Shown here: positions 26,215-39,581 of the stretch, one piece after another | Position numbering within the stretch: the first letter of the stretch is position 1 | Layout of the letters: each line of letters opens with the position of its first letter | Assembly: GCA_023055355.1 (NCBI GenBank) | Contig: JALJCS010000002.1 | Span: 84,779,001 to 84,843,000 of the forward strand | Length of the DNA: 64,000 bases | Direction of reading: 5' to 3' | DNA from: Agelaius tricolor | Taxonomy: Eukaryota; Chordata; Aves; Passeriformes; Icteridae | Made by a program: the position numbers and the translations under genes | The notes under the pieces: generated by a model | What the model was told of the DNA's origin: nothing | What the model saw: only the letters and a program-made list of their open reading frames with translations | Databases searched by the model: none

Positions 26215-26900
26215 ATGTGGATGAAGCATATTCAAGGACGGCAGCTTCTAAAGCAGACAAATGGACAGACACTGCTGGATTCCCACTCCCTCTCACCAAA
26301 GTTGCCACACTGCCCCCTGCTCTGCCCCTCCTGCATGTTTATTCACAAGCTCCACAGCAAGAACCCCCAGCTCTGCTCTTGGCTCTGCTCCTCACCACCC
26401 CTCTCACACACAGCACCTGTCCAGGGGCTGGCACAGACACCAGGTCTGAATTCCAGGTGTGGGCATGGCAGGGAGCACTGGGGAGCTGCTCCTCCTGCTC
26501 ACCCGGAGCAGGCACAGGGGACTGCAAAGGAGGGTGGAGGGGAGGAGAGGCAGCTGCCAACTTCTCCTCGGTGTGTTCACAGCACACACGGCTCAAACCT
26601 GCACACTGGGCTGCCATGCTTTGCTTTCCCCTCTGCTTCCATAGCCAGCTCCTTGTATTTGCCTCCCAGGGCTTGCTTTAGCTCCAGGCAGCCTCAGCCT
26701 CCTGTGGCCAGCACCCAAAGTTCCATTTGCTTTGGGTGGGATGGATGCCAGTGAAGCTGTGGGTACCCAGCAGCTCGGGCCATCCACCCAAAAAGGCATC
26801 CAGGGAAGACTTTGACATGCAAACTCTCTCTGGGTGTGAGCAGCACTCTGCACTGCACTTCCATCAGAGTCAACAAGCCAGAAACACCACTCACCCGGGA
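26215..26900. other. GC-rich block with the longest open frame (179 codons)
   Basis: The + strand frame at 26215-26754 is the longest in the window. It is overlapped by open frames of 154, 62 and 61 codons on the same strand and by four on the other strand. The 179-codon product is rich in P, S, L, C and H, with no transmembrane, signal or domain pattern I recognise. Open frames in five of six phases point to low stop density from GC-rich composition. A noncoding transcript remains possible, a protein gene unlikely. Confidence 0.45.
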
Positions 26901-27030
26901 GGCTTTGGAAGTCACTACAGCCTCCTGGGAAAAAAAATACTATGAAAAAAATCAGAGGGGTGAATTAATTGAGCCTGCAGCTGTCTGCTCTACATATGAC
27001 ATGTCACAAAGTTCACGTTGCTGCACAGGA

Positions 27031-27047
27031 TTTTTTTTTTTTTTTTT
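27031..27047. repeat. T17 homopolymer
   Basis: Seventeen consecutive T residues. Read on the minus strand it is an A17 run. No retrocopy body was recognised beside it. Confidence 0.9.
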
Positions 27048-27484
27048 ACAAGGGATGAGCAGGTGAAAGCAGTGCAAAAACCAGAACAAAGTGTTTACTC
27101 CACTCATCCATGACTGTGCTTTCACCTCACAGGCAACTGTGCCTTTTCCAGGATTTGGCACATGAACACTGATGCATCTTTTGCAAAAATTCTGCACTTC
27201 CGCTTATTCCAATGAAAAGATTTTTTCTTTTATTCTTTTTGTTTAGCTTCTTTTGTCACAATTGAGAACAAGGGATGCCATTGCATAGGAGTGAAACACA
27301 CAGTACATTACTTGGTTTTATCTAGTAACTTGATCTGCAAATAGCACAGATATAATGTCTCAGATATAGAGACATACACAAATGCATGTATTCTTTAATT
27401 GCATGATGTGGTCATTCACAAACCACCAAGTTCTCTAAAAGTGCTTGGGTGCAACAGAAGTTACAGGTAAAGCAGAACAAACAA

Positions 27485-27530
27485 CAATGCTCAATAGCAA
27501 AGCATCAATGCTCAATGCTCAATATCAATG
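27485..27530. repeat. Imperfect caatgct-type short tandem repeat
   Basis: The heptamer-like unit caatgct(c) recurs several times with small changes. The frame crossing it gives a repeated M-L-N reading, which is a by-product of the repeat. Confidence 0.7.
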
Positions 27531-29503
27531 GTGGAGATCAGCAAAGGCTGGAGATCCCTGGTCCAGTGTCAAGACCAGATCTTATGCTATCACATCTGGG
27601 GTAATAGTCACCATTTTTATCACTTGTTATTGATAGAATTTCAATTACATTAGTAAAAATACAGCTTATACCAAAAGTTATTCTTCACAATTTCTTCTGT
27701 AACCAGAACTTGCTCTGGCTGCAAGGACACTCAGCCACTAGAAATCTCTAAGTGGTTCAAATGGTATAATGCTTTCTGTACCTATTTTTTTCCCCTCAAG
27801 CAAATTGTTCAGCAATTTCTTAAGGTGGCTCCAGAAGTCCTGACACCATTTCCTGAGAAGCTCAGCATCCACTGAGGCTCTCCCTCAGCAGCTCACTCCA
27901 CACACACTTCTCAGAATGGGGCCTCTGGCTTAAATATCCAGCTGGAAGATGACTGTGATGTGTTCCCACCAGGTCTGACCCTGGGACCCCTCCAGGCTGT
28001 TAGAAGTACCTTTCAGGGCAGGAAGCCCATTCTCCAAACCAGCCTCCTTGCTGCCTGAATTGCTTATTTGAGGCTTCTCACACACAGCAATGGACACAGC
28101 CTGTGAGGAGCCAGGAACAGCATCCAGAGCCTCCACCACCAGAAAGCTCCATTTACTATGGAACTAGAAATACCAGAGGGGAGGCTTTCAGTGGAAAATG
28201 TGATGAGAATAGAAAGCAAGAGAGTAAAAGCCCTGTCAGCACATTTCATAGACAGTCTTTTTAATGAGGAGATAAACAGATAAAGCTTTCAATCCATGTA
28301 TGGAGGGTTTTTTTTTAATTTGAAAAGAAGCTAACCAAGCACAGAGGATTCAATATAAAACAAAGGCAGAACAAAACATTTTTGACAAGGCCTAAACAAT
28401 ATGAAAATTGTCAATTCTAGTGCCACAGAAAAACCAGAGGTCTCCTCCACTCCCTACCCACCCTCTTTATTTTTCTTTAATTATCTTTTTTCCTTTCAAG
28501 TAGGTGACTGTGCAGTGAAGTTAACAAACACACACACAAACCATCCCCCAGTCCTGTGTGGGCCCCCCAGCTTTGCTGCAGCAGCACTGCAAGTCAGGGC
28601 AAAGCCTGGGAGGAAGCTGAGCTTCCCTGCTGGAGTCAGCTCCATACCACACAGTGTGGACCCAGACCTCCCCAGATGTCAGAGCTCAGTGTGACAAGAC
28701 TTTGTTCCCATTACACAGTTCCCAACTACACAATCTGCCACCCTCTACAGGCATTTGATGTGCAAAGAGGCTGCCCTGCCAATAACATAGTAACTGTTTC
28801 TTAATCTGCTGCAACACATTTAAATCTGGTGTAAGTAGAAATTCAGTGTTCAAAAACCTGCCTGAAGCTACTAAGGAACAAGAGAGATTTCTTCACATGG
28901 AGATGATTTTATACACAGAATTTAGAAAACATGAGATGGGATCCAGAAAAGAAACTTTGCAAAGGAAAGTCCTCTCTTCACATGCCACACAGCAAAAGCA
29001 GAATTCCCTCCCACCATGGTTTCTTCCATCAGAACCTGGAATAGCAACCTCAGACTGGGAAAGGAGGGGGGGAGTGGTGGCAGTTTATCTCCAGTGGCCC
29101 CTTGAATGTCCCCTCCCCTTGCTGCTGACACTCATCCCTTGGTTGGGTCTTCAGATGAGTTCTCTCCCATGCACAAAGACATGAAAGCCAGCAGCCTCCA
29201 GTGAAAGGCTTTATATTCTCTTTTTATCTTCTATGCTGTGCTCTCCTGGGTAGCTTCCAACACCTTCACATCTCACATGTGGCACCTTCAAAGATAAATG
29301 ATTTAGTGGGACTTTCTGCACAACCTGCAAGTACCACCACAGCTTTATCCCTGCTCTTCTAAGAAACTCCATGCAAACATATAGCTCAGGACTTTTCCCT
29401 AGACAAGGTTATATATACATATCCAAAGCCCAAACTTAAAAATGGAGACGAACCAGCTTAATATACAAAATCCAACTGACAGTCATACTTGACAGAAGAT
29501 ATA

Positions 29504-29527
29504 TTTTTTTTTTTGGGGGGGGGGGGG
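29504..29527 (+). repeat. T11-G13 homopolymer pair
   Basis: Eleven T residues are directly followed by thirteen G residues. The G13 run can in principle fold into intermolecular or slipped quadruplex forms. Such tracts are prone to length errors in sequencing, so the exact count here is uncertain. Confidence 0.9.
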
Positions 29528-29660
29528 TTATGTTTCAGATGCTGTATTTCAGGTTAGCAGAAGATGACTGCATCCTAGAGAATCAACCACAGAAACCCAC
29601 TACAAACAAAAATACACTTAAATATGAGACACTGCTCCCAGATATTTTCAACAAACTGCA

Positions 29661-29700
29661 AATCTACTGTATATTCAGACAATCTACTGTATATTCAGAC
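29661..29700. repeat. 20-bp perfect tandem duplication
   Basis: The unit aatctactgtatattcagac occurs twice in direct succession without mismatch. The unit length equals that of the duplication at 9086 but the sequence is unrelated. Confidence 0.95.
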
Positions 29701-32700
29701 AGTTAATATTCAGTATTTGGAAGTTCCAGTCTGTAGGAATCTGCACAATCCTGTAACCTGTTACCCAGGTTGTACACAACATGCAATTTAAAGCATGTAG
29801 GTTTTTATTCTGAAGCAGTTAAGTAGGGTTATAAACTGCCTCCTGCAGATAGTTATTAATATAGAAAAGTAAAATTTAATCACTGACTACATGACAGATG
29901 AAATAAAGTCTAATGTGGTTTCTAATTTATAACAGCTGGGTCAAAATTATCTCCAGACATTAAGGGTCATGATCAGAGCAGCAACTACACCAGCACAGCC
30001 CTCCAGAGGGGTATTCCAGAGTTCTGCACTGCAGGGCTGGCAGTCCCTGTCCCCCTGCACAGCAGAGCCTGTGCTCAGAGCTGCAGCTACAGCAGCTAAT
30101 GCAGGTGCTGTGTGTGTGACTCTGTGTGTCCTCACCACTGTGCAGTGCAGTCTGAACACATCCACCCCAACTCTCCCCCTCTCCTCTGAGTTTGCTCAAA
30201 TAGCTTGTTAGAATGGTGTTCTTCCCAAATGACTGTGTAAATAAATATCTGAGTTTGTTTTGTGAATTCTTGCTTTCTTGCTTCTCTTCAGCAGAAGCGA
30301 GTTGGGTCAGATTTACCAGTGTACCAAGGAAAGCAATAAATTCATCCCCACTCAGGCTTCCAAATCTGAGATTTGAACAGCCTGCCCAAATGCTCTGGGC
30401 ACAAAAGCTTCCCAGTCAAATCAAGGAGATCTCATTACAGGAATTTCTATGTGAAATTCGGGTCTGAATTGAATAAGAGATCAGGCAAGATAAAGAGACA
30501 GGGTGTTTTCAAAAACCTCCCCAAAATACACATGCTCTCTGAATAGATGCAAAAGTTAATACATCTACCTAGGGATACATCCAGTGATTGCTCTTGAGCT
30601 CACGGAGTAAGCCCAGATAAGGGCAAAATTGTAAAATTAAATACTCACAGCAAGGTCAATCATCCTCATTTATTATAATAGTAGGCCAATCCAACATGAA
30701 GTATGATTGCTCTTTTTCCTGCATCTAGACCATAACTTTCAAAATACACCCTGTACTGCCTTCTTCCAACATCTTTTTTTTATTTGTACACTGACTTTGG
30801 TAATGAAAAATCTGCGTATGTTATTTAATTTTTTAGGAAAGGAATTCAGCAGTTAAGCACTTTTTTTAACTGGGTATTTCAACTGGTCCAGAGCATTCAC
30901 CTCTTACTCCCATGAAAAGAGGAATTTTTTAACGGACTTTGCTTCAGTCCCACTCACTTTCATGGTATATATCCACAGCAAAGAAGTTTCTCCACAGATG
31001 GAAAATTTCCAGCATTTGCTTTCAGGCTGCTTATCATGAAAAATATAGATGTATTCCTTAAATATTACATGAATCAGAGCCAGAACTCAAAGCCAGAAAT
31101 AATTACCTCCTCTGGACAACATTCAGCAACCCATTCCCTTCTTCCCCAGCCTGCCAGCTGTCTTCAGAACAAGCAGTCATCCTCCTTCTTTTAATTACCC
31201 TTTCATTTGTTTCTTGTGGTTTAGTCTTCTCCCATTTTTCTCCTCATCCCTCCCGCTCCAGCTGTTTCCAGGAGTCATCCATGGCTCCATCCCCCAGGCT
31301 TTTTGCTCTCTGCACTCTGCTCAGCTTCCTCCTGGGGAACCAAACTCCCACTGAAATACTTTTGTTGTGATCAGCTGGAGTGAAGCATCCTCAACCACTG
31401 AATAAAGTATCTGTGTTTTCAATATTCTCAAATTTAAACATAAAATAAACAACTTCATGTGGATGACTCAAATTAGCTCTTCAGTCTTGTTCCCTGCCTT
31501 ACATCTTGGATCACTTCCATTTTTTAAAGAGGTTCAGGCATTACTTTAAGAGAACCAGAGCTGAAAAAAGGTCACAAAGTCCCCTCTAGCCCCATTTCCT
31601 GATCACTGGAGACACAGCCACCCAAATGACAGACCCAGCCATGGGGGGCTGCTTTCTGCTTCTCAACTCTTTCTCCTGATCCTAACTTTACTCCTGAAAG
31701 CAGCAAAGATGGCTCTTCCCATCCATCTGAGAACTGACACTCCTAAGTAAGTTTGGGTTTTGGTATTTGATACATGTGTCCTGTTGCTTTGTTCAGACCT
31801 GGCTTTCCTTCCACTAGTCTGGTACCACCAATGACTCTTAAAATCATTGCTTGCATTCTGGTTTTCGACTTCTTTCCTTTCATCAGGCTCATGCTATTTC
31901 AATCTTCACAGACTGACTACACAGAGCTACTGAAATCATTTTTCTCCAATGAACTCACCATTCATCTGTCATGTACAAACACATGTCTGTCTGTCCTCAC
32001 AGCTTTGGCTGTGCTCAAGTCAGCTGTCACCTATCATATCCATACTGTTATCATGATTTTATATATTTTATATATATGGACTATTTCCACCATATACACT
32101 GCAAGTCTGCGGAGGGGAAAAAATTTTCATCGGGTTCAGCTCTGTACAATCTTGACTAAATACCAGCCACAAAGTAACCCTACATTTATTAAAAACTAGC
32201 CACAAAATAGCTCAAAAATATTCCCAAATATTATTATAACTGAGAATACTCCCAAGTATTTCATAAAAACATTCCCTGTCTAATTGCTGCTTTTTTCTTT
32301 GGAAGGCAGTCACTAATAGCAGCACTGATACTAGCATATGGAGCAGACTGCAGCATTTCAAAGTTGCCAACAAGTTTAAACAAACAAATTGCAGGAATTA
32401 AAGTTAGGCAAAACTTTCTTCCCAGAAACAAATACTGACACAGGATACAAAATATGAAAATGCCAAGCCAATACAAACACCCAAGGAGACAAAACAAAAC
32501 CAGGCAGGAATTCCATTTTTACATAAGTGACAGCAGTTTTGTATCTGGATCACAAAGGAACCGTTTCACTTCTTAAAACTGAAGTGTCTGTACCCTCAGG
32601 TAGGCAGTGAAGCACCTGGCAAGGCTGGGGAGGATGATGCAGAGCTCTGCTTCCCTCTGCCCAGTGACTCACCAGGGAGACACTCGCCAGATCTTTTCAG

Positions 32701-35429
32701 TTTTTTAATTGTTTCACACCGGGCAGACTGGCAGCTCCTGGAGGTAGCTTTTCCTAGTAAATGTGGTGCCAGGAGATCACAGACTGCATCAGTGGGCAAG
32801 CCTTGGAGGCAAAAACCTGGGGATGCAACTTCAATGATAGAGATTTCTTTTGATGTGACCTACAGGATTAACCATAATCCTGGTGTGACTAAATATGTTA
32901 TTTCCCATCTTTATTGCCCATGAAGGAAAATTTAAGGACAGCCCTACTTCTTTCAGTATTCCAGGCCAGCAAAAGACTGGACTGGAGGTAATATGCAATA
33001 CATTTAGGCCTTATTTCACAACAGCCAGTTACTTTTTGTCCCTTGTTTGGACAGATGCTGAAGTAAATAACTGTCAAGGCATTAATAAAAAGAGTAATCC
33101 AACTATCAAAAAATTAATAAAAAGCAAATCAGGCATCCTTAGTATTTTCCTCCCAACAAAAGGCATTCTGTAGTCCTCAGTTCCCAGTGAACTGCTGCCA
33201 GGCACTTAAAAAGCATCTCCATTTGCTGATGCAGGCACAGGGAGAAGGGAGCCCTCTCTGCAGGGAGCCCTTTGAGTTACCTAACACGAGCCAATAGAAC
33301 TAAAGCACCCATAGCACCTCAATCTCAAAGCATTGTCATTAAAGTTCAGAAAACCCATGCAGAGCAGCAAGCTCAGGCTGAAGTAAGGCCTTTCATTGCT
33401 AGAAGGGGCTGCTTTAAGAGCATGCTGAATAGAACAGCTAATTTTTTCAAGTTATTTTGCTACAGGAAACAATTACTTCAGACTAACATTAAACCTGACC
33501 ATTGCAAATAGAGAAGCAAGCAATAACCCAGATCACAAATAACCAAATCTTACTCCGTGACCTTTTCAATCAGATGCTACATAGCAACTTATCTCTGTTG
33601 CAGATCATTGGTATCATCAGGGTTGCTCCATCAGATACTTTCTACAGTCCAGTCTAATATTACATCAGCAAGTCAAGTGAGGACACAGACATTTGACTTT
33701 CTCCTTTAATTGAGACTTTGCAAAAGAGGAGCAGTTCCTTAGGGCTTTTTTCCCTGCCCAAAGGAGGCCATCATATTCACACTTAACTATCTGAAGCACT
33801 TAGAGCCCTAAGTGGTCCAGGACCAGGTGGTCTCAAAGACATTCCCTATGGGCCATTCTACACTACCTGTGCAGAGCAGGGTCTGGGTATTCAGTGTGGA
33901 ACCAGCAGCACCTCACCCAGGTGTTTTCATTCTAACAGTCAGTACACAACAGACTGGCTTCAGTTCCTTCTGGCCATATTTTCTAGAACTAACTTTCAGA
34001 ACTTTACACATACCCTGGCTTTGTGTCAGCCTGAATGCTACTGGCTGAGCGGTGGATGTGCAGCCCACTGCCCCAGGCAGCACTGCACCATCACTGAGAA
34101 GCCATCCAGACAGCAGTGAAAACCCAGGCTGGAAGAGCACACAGGCTCCAGAACCCAGGCAGACACTTTTCAACTTAATTGCCTTCCCTGTTGTTCAGAC
34201 TGCCCCAAAGCCATCTGTCCCAGCCTGCATTCCTTCAACTGCTTGCTCATGTTAAGTACCTGCTCACTGAGCTGTCCTCAGTCACGTACACAGCTCACAC
34301 AGCTCCCTGCCCACGCTCTGCCTTGCCTGCAAACACAGCAGCTCCTTCTCTGCTGAGTTTGGGTAACATTACACTTCAGCTCAGGGCTGAAAACAAACTC
34401 ACACAGGTCTGACAGGCCACAAGACAGGAGGGGAAAAAGCACGAAGGGTAAAAAGGCTAAACTGCCCTATAAAACCACTCTGCAAACTCGTAGGAGGAAA
34501 CTTTTGTTAAGTATTAGAGGATTTAAGCAATGTGAAGTCACATGCCTAAATAACCCTGTGGAGTTTTACCCTCATGCTGAGGCTTGATGGTTTTAGCTTT
34601 ATTGCAGCATAGTTGTCTTCTTGCACAACTGCAGGCTGAACCTGGGAAGGAAAATCAGCTGTGCTCTACCCTACCTAAAAGGAGGAGGTGCTGTGTTTAC
34701 TCACTCACGTCCAAACAGCTTCACAGAAGTCCACACTGGTAGCTCCTATCAGAAGCCACAGGCTTTCCTCAGTATACACTGTCTATTCTCTGTTATAATC
34801 AATCACATGAAATCAGGCACTGAGCTTACAGGACAGACAGCAGGCTGCTCTCCAGTATTCCCAGCAGCCAGCACAAGGTATAAAATATAACTGCTCCCCA
34901 TTTCTGTCCCTGATAAGGCTCCCAAGATAAGAAATCACAGCATCTGTAACTTTACTTGAGGATGGTGGAGGAATGAATCATTCAAACACATACAAAAACT
35001 TCCTTTTTTTTTCATTATTAGCCTCACATGGCCATTTCTGCCAGAGAGACTGGAATAACCCAGATGCAGGAATTAAATTCAGTTTCACTTCTCCCTTGCT
35101 GTTACTCAACATTAAATCCTGCTATTAGTGCTCTGCAGAAACTTCATTTTTCATAGAAATGCCTGGATCTTCATTCCCATTCACAGCACCCCAGTGGCCA
35201 CAGCAGCTAAACAAAGGACCACCAAAGCAGAGAACATAAAACTTTGGTACTGCTAACATAGAGCACATCAGGCATTTTAACAAGACTAAACAACAATAGC
35301 TACAGCAAAACCCAATCTCATGCCCATTTATCACTGCCTGCGTTTAAGTCTGTTGCAGCCTGTCAAGTATCTGGAAGCTCTTCCTGCCATCTGTTTCCTT
35401 CCTCCAAGGGTGGTGCAGTTTTCCATGAT

Positions 35430-35431
<2 letters not shown>

Positions 35432-35484
<53 letters not shown>
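35432..35484. repeat. Compound microsatellite (CT)n(AC)n
   Basis: About 39 bases of alternating C and T run directly into about 15 bases of alternating A and C. It is a typical compound dinucleotide microsatellite, likely to vary in length between individuals. Confidence 0.97.
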
Positions 35485-37786
35485 GCATAAAAGTCTTTAT
35501 TTCTGTGACTTGCAAGAATTATTTTTGAAGAGGGCTATGAATTCTGAGCCTGCCTGTGCAGCATGTCATTTGCCTCGATTGATAAAATTCACGGTTGCCT
35601 GTCTCCACCTTCTCAGAGTAACACCAAAATCTATTTTCCCCACCCTTTCTTTGTGGACTGGTAATATTAAAGCCAGCCAGTTAAAATGACAAGAATTTAC
35701 CAAGCTGTTTCCAGAATGCAGTGGCTTGCTGCTTCCACAGAAAGCTGTCACAACAATTACCAAACCAATTAACAACAACCAAGCAAAGGGACAGATTTGT
35801 AGAAAGACTTGCTCGAGCTTCAGTGCTGAGTGGGAGTCTTATTGCTGCCCTTTGAACACCAGAGTTTACAGCAGATTGTAAATGGTACCTTTTCTGCAGT
35901 GCTGAGATTCCAGCAGATGAGCATCTGCCTCCTTTCTGTATGTAAATATTGCCCTTTTCCTCACTTCCTACAAGGCACCTATGGATTTTACTGTCTCTGG
36001 AAAAAGGCTGCCCTAAATATTTACAGATCCTTTCAGAGTTTTATAGCAAATAGCCCTAAAGGTTCATAAACATCTATTTATACTTTTAACACAGCCTAGT
36101 TTTCCCATAATGTGAAAGTTATATTACATAGTTATCTGTCCTTATACCAACAAAAAACCCCAGGACTTCTAACTGTAATCAATACTCTAGCAGAATTAAA
36201 AATCTTTTAAACAATTTACTTTCTGCAGCTATTAGCTTTGATAACCAAAAACCAGGGATGGACTGGCTACCTAGCATTCATTTTACTTTTTGTTTTATAC
36301 TGCAGCCCTCTTGCAGAAGTAGGACAGGATTTCTCACAGGAAAATGTTTTCATTTTTAACCTGAGCCTAGACCTGTAGTGGAACATTTACATTAAGAATA
36401 CCGTTGTAAAAGAGTCAGCAGAAATACTCTGGTGTTAATATCAAGTTTGAAAGCACAGACAAAAAAATCTCCTTAGAGTATATTTTGCAATAGAACTTCG
36501 GGAAGCAAAGAGGAACACACACAAAAAACATTCTGCCCTAGGTGCATCTGCAGCATTTGAGAGTTTTGATAGTAATAATAATGTGTTTACATAATCTCAC
36601 TGGAAAACATCAGACCAATCTGACCTACATGTTTTAAATAACCTGTTGCTTCTACTTGATGGAGAAGCTGGTATTAAACCATTAAGCTAATAGTCAGAGC
36701 TGGCTACTGTTTGGGTTTTAATAAGATCTGGTGCAGCTGATAAAACAAGTGAGAAGGAGTTTTGCAAATGGAAGCTTTGCATGAAAGCCTGGTCATGGTA
36801 GCACTAACTCCATTTCCCCTCTCAAAAGAACAGCCATAAAGCCAGCACACTAAACTGACTTGCTCCATCTATAAAAAGGTATCAATATCCACCCATATTC
36901 TAACAGGTAGTGGAAGCAAAGGCATTTACAGACAAAGATGTTGCTCAGAAGGATGTTTGCTTTGCTGTTCATATAAAGAGAGCTGAGCCTTATCCCAGTT
37001 CCCCATGTTTTGAATACTGAAGACCTATTCAGGATGAAGGAGCATGGGCCATGTTAAAGGAAAAAACCAGCAACATAATTCAGCACATCTGCCTCCAGAA
37101 AATGCAGAAGTGCATAAAGAAGCCAGTGCTGAAACGTTTTTAATTGTGAAATTGTGTGGGAAATCTGGGAGGAGGCTGTGTTGTCAGACAAAAGGGAAAA
37201 CAAAATCCGAGCATTCTTTGAATTAACTCCCAATTGCCAAGCACTGCTTGCCTCCCTTTTTCCACCCTTACAACCTCCCCACTATAAAGAGTAGCCCATG
37301 CAGCCATCCCTCTGTGCCTCCCCTCATAGCAGTACCAAGGGTGTTTGTATCCTCCAGGACATCAGCCCAGCATCACTTCTTTCCCAAGAAAAGAAAATAG
37401 CAGCAATTCACAAGATCATTAAATAGAACACTGGGATATGCTGGACAAATGAGCCCTGTGAGACTGGGAATGCTACAGAGTTCAACATGACCCTCACAAT
37501 TTCATCTGTGACCATGGGTCTGGCTGAAGCTGCTGCCTCTGCTTATTAGAGGAAAGGCTTCTGTGTGCCCTGTTCTCAAATTCTCTTCCATCTTCTAGCT
37601 CGTTGTTCTGCAAAGCCAACACGATTCTTTTTGGACAGCAATGCCTAAGACATTGCCCAAGGGATTTGTTCCACAGCGTTTCCTGCATGTTGCATCTGCC
37701 CAGAGAGAGAGTACTGAACTGAAGGACCAACCTTGATTAATCCATCATTTTTACATCATTTTTGCATTTTTACAGCAAAGGCTTAC

Positions 37787-37832
37787 CTGTCTACCATGAC
37801 AGCAGCACAGCCAACATCAACAGTAAAAGGTA
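37787..37832 (-). other. Possible 46-bp micro-exon, minus strand
   Basis: On the minus strand, a tract ending 'tttctttacttgcag' is a good 3' splice site just before 37832. The 5' splice site 'agacag|gtaagc' lies at 37787. One of the three phases is open and would read 'PFTVDVGCAAVMVD'. Such short units arise readily by chance, and I do not recognise the peptide. Confidence 0.12.
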
Positions 37833-39563
37833 CTGCAAGTAAAGAAATTGAGCTGTCTTCTAGCTTTTCAGTGTTTACAGCACATTCAGTTCATGTTTTC
37901 ACATTCTCCTGCACTGGAATTCTTTTAATCAAGTCTTTAGTAAGATTCACAAAAAACCTGAAAAAATCGTGGAAGACATGATTTGAATACAAGCCCAGTA
38001 ACACTCCATATTTGCTGTATCCCCAAAAAGGCCAGCTTAAAAAAAAAAAGGGCTTTCTAAAATAGAAAGCAAGTAGCATAGCACTTTTAACTCCTAAATG
38101 GTATATCTGCTTTGGGTTCAGATGTTTGGTGTGAGCTATGCTGTCTGCACAACCCTACCCATTGCTTGCTGTCTGCAGTCCCCTTGAGGAATGTAATTAA
38201 CATCAAGTTAAAAACCCACCTCCAGCATCAGGGAGATAATTGAAATCTAGGCAGTCCCAAGACTCTTCTCAAATTGAGAAGTTGCTAAACCAAAATGTAA
38301 AGCTGCAGCAAGATGCTTATATTAATTATACTAACCAACCACCAAGGGGCTCCTATCTAAGGGCTGTTTTCCATGGATAATTCATGGCAGCTTTTGAATG
38401 ATGGTCCATTCCTCAACAACACAAACAAGCTGTTAGAGCTACTTCAGGCTTCCAGCATGAAAGTGCAGTGGCTGCTGAACTCCCCAAAGGAACCAATCTT
38501 TAAAAATACTATCTTTCAGTGACTCCTTTGTCAAAACAGAGGGGCATTTCACAGGTTAGTAGTTTCCAGCAAAGTACTGCCTTGTAACACCCTCAAACTT
38601 TCACCACTCAATGAAGACACCCATGAGCTGACAGTCTGAAATTTCAGGCAAAAACACCTCTGAACTTGTTTTTAAAAGATACTTCAGTGTTCAACCACTT
38701 TTTGCAATGCCTTCCCTGTTAGGTTTTGGGTTTTCCCCTTGAGGTTCTGTCCAGCAAAGCTTTTCACAACTCCTCTACATAAAACTACACAGTGAGTTAC
38801 ACCAATACAGTGAATAAATATGCCCCCCATATATGAGTAAATCAATTTAATTGACCACCTACAAAGTTAATCAATTAGATTAACGGTTGACCTACTTAAA
38901 GATAGGGAAAAGTGTTTGATAGTTATTTTCTGGAAAACAGAATGCATAGAGCATCACCATATAAATACTAAGGCAGTCCAGATAAAGCACGCTGAAGGCA
39001 AAGGACATGCACAATACTGGAAGAACACTGGGCTCTGTGGGAGGCAAAGGACTCCATTTCATATTGATGCCTATTTACTTGATGTTTGCAGTCTTGGGGG
39101 AGAAGCAGCAGGACAAAGGTTCCCTGTGATATATGAAAAGCTATCTTAACACACTGAGATTTTCCCAACAGGGGCAGCTCAATGATCAAGACATCCCCTT
39201 TTGGATTTTTTTGAGCCCTCTTCAAAGTTTGTGGCTTAATGAGTAGAGGAGACAGGAAGAAATTGCTGCAACTCCCTTTTCCATGGTTCCTTCTCAGACA
39301 ACCACATGAACTCCACAAGCCCACATTTCACACTGTTGCATCTATGCCCTAATAAGCCATTTATCCTGCAGCAAGCTGCAGCAGGAGAGGTTTATCTGCA
39401 TTCACCCTCAACTGCAGTCAGCAGTTATCTCACTGCATATGCTCCTAAGAGCCCCTGCTTCTGTCTAGAGATTAATTTACTGGACATATGATTCTCTAAA
39501 CCACTTTTTCCTGTTCAACTGACAGCATTTTGGGGATATACTTTATGAAAGCTGATTCACATC

Positions 39564-39581
39564 ACTACTACAAGTAGTAGT
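39564..39581. repeat. Short perfect inverted repeat
   Basis: Arms actacta and tagtagt (7 bp each) around the loop caag. It is too short to be called a hairpin RNA gene. Confidence 0.8.

Larger units (their letters stand above)
26901..35430. other. Noncoding DNA
   Basis: No gene recognised. Holds a T17 run (27031-27047), a short 'caatgct' repeat (27485-27530), a T11-G13 tract (29504-29527) and a 20-bp tandem duplication (29661-29700). Frames such as 28846-29184 (+) and 31774-32199 (+, 141 codons) have no motifs. Confidence 0.6.

Noticed and set aside
26215..26754. 179-codon open frame as a protein gene
   Set aside because: Overlapping frames are open on both strands, composition explains it, and there is no domain, signal or splice context.
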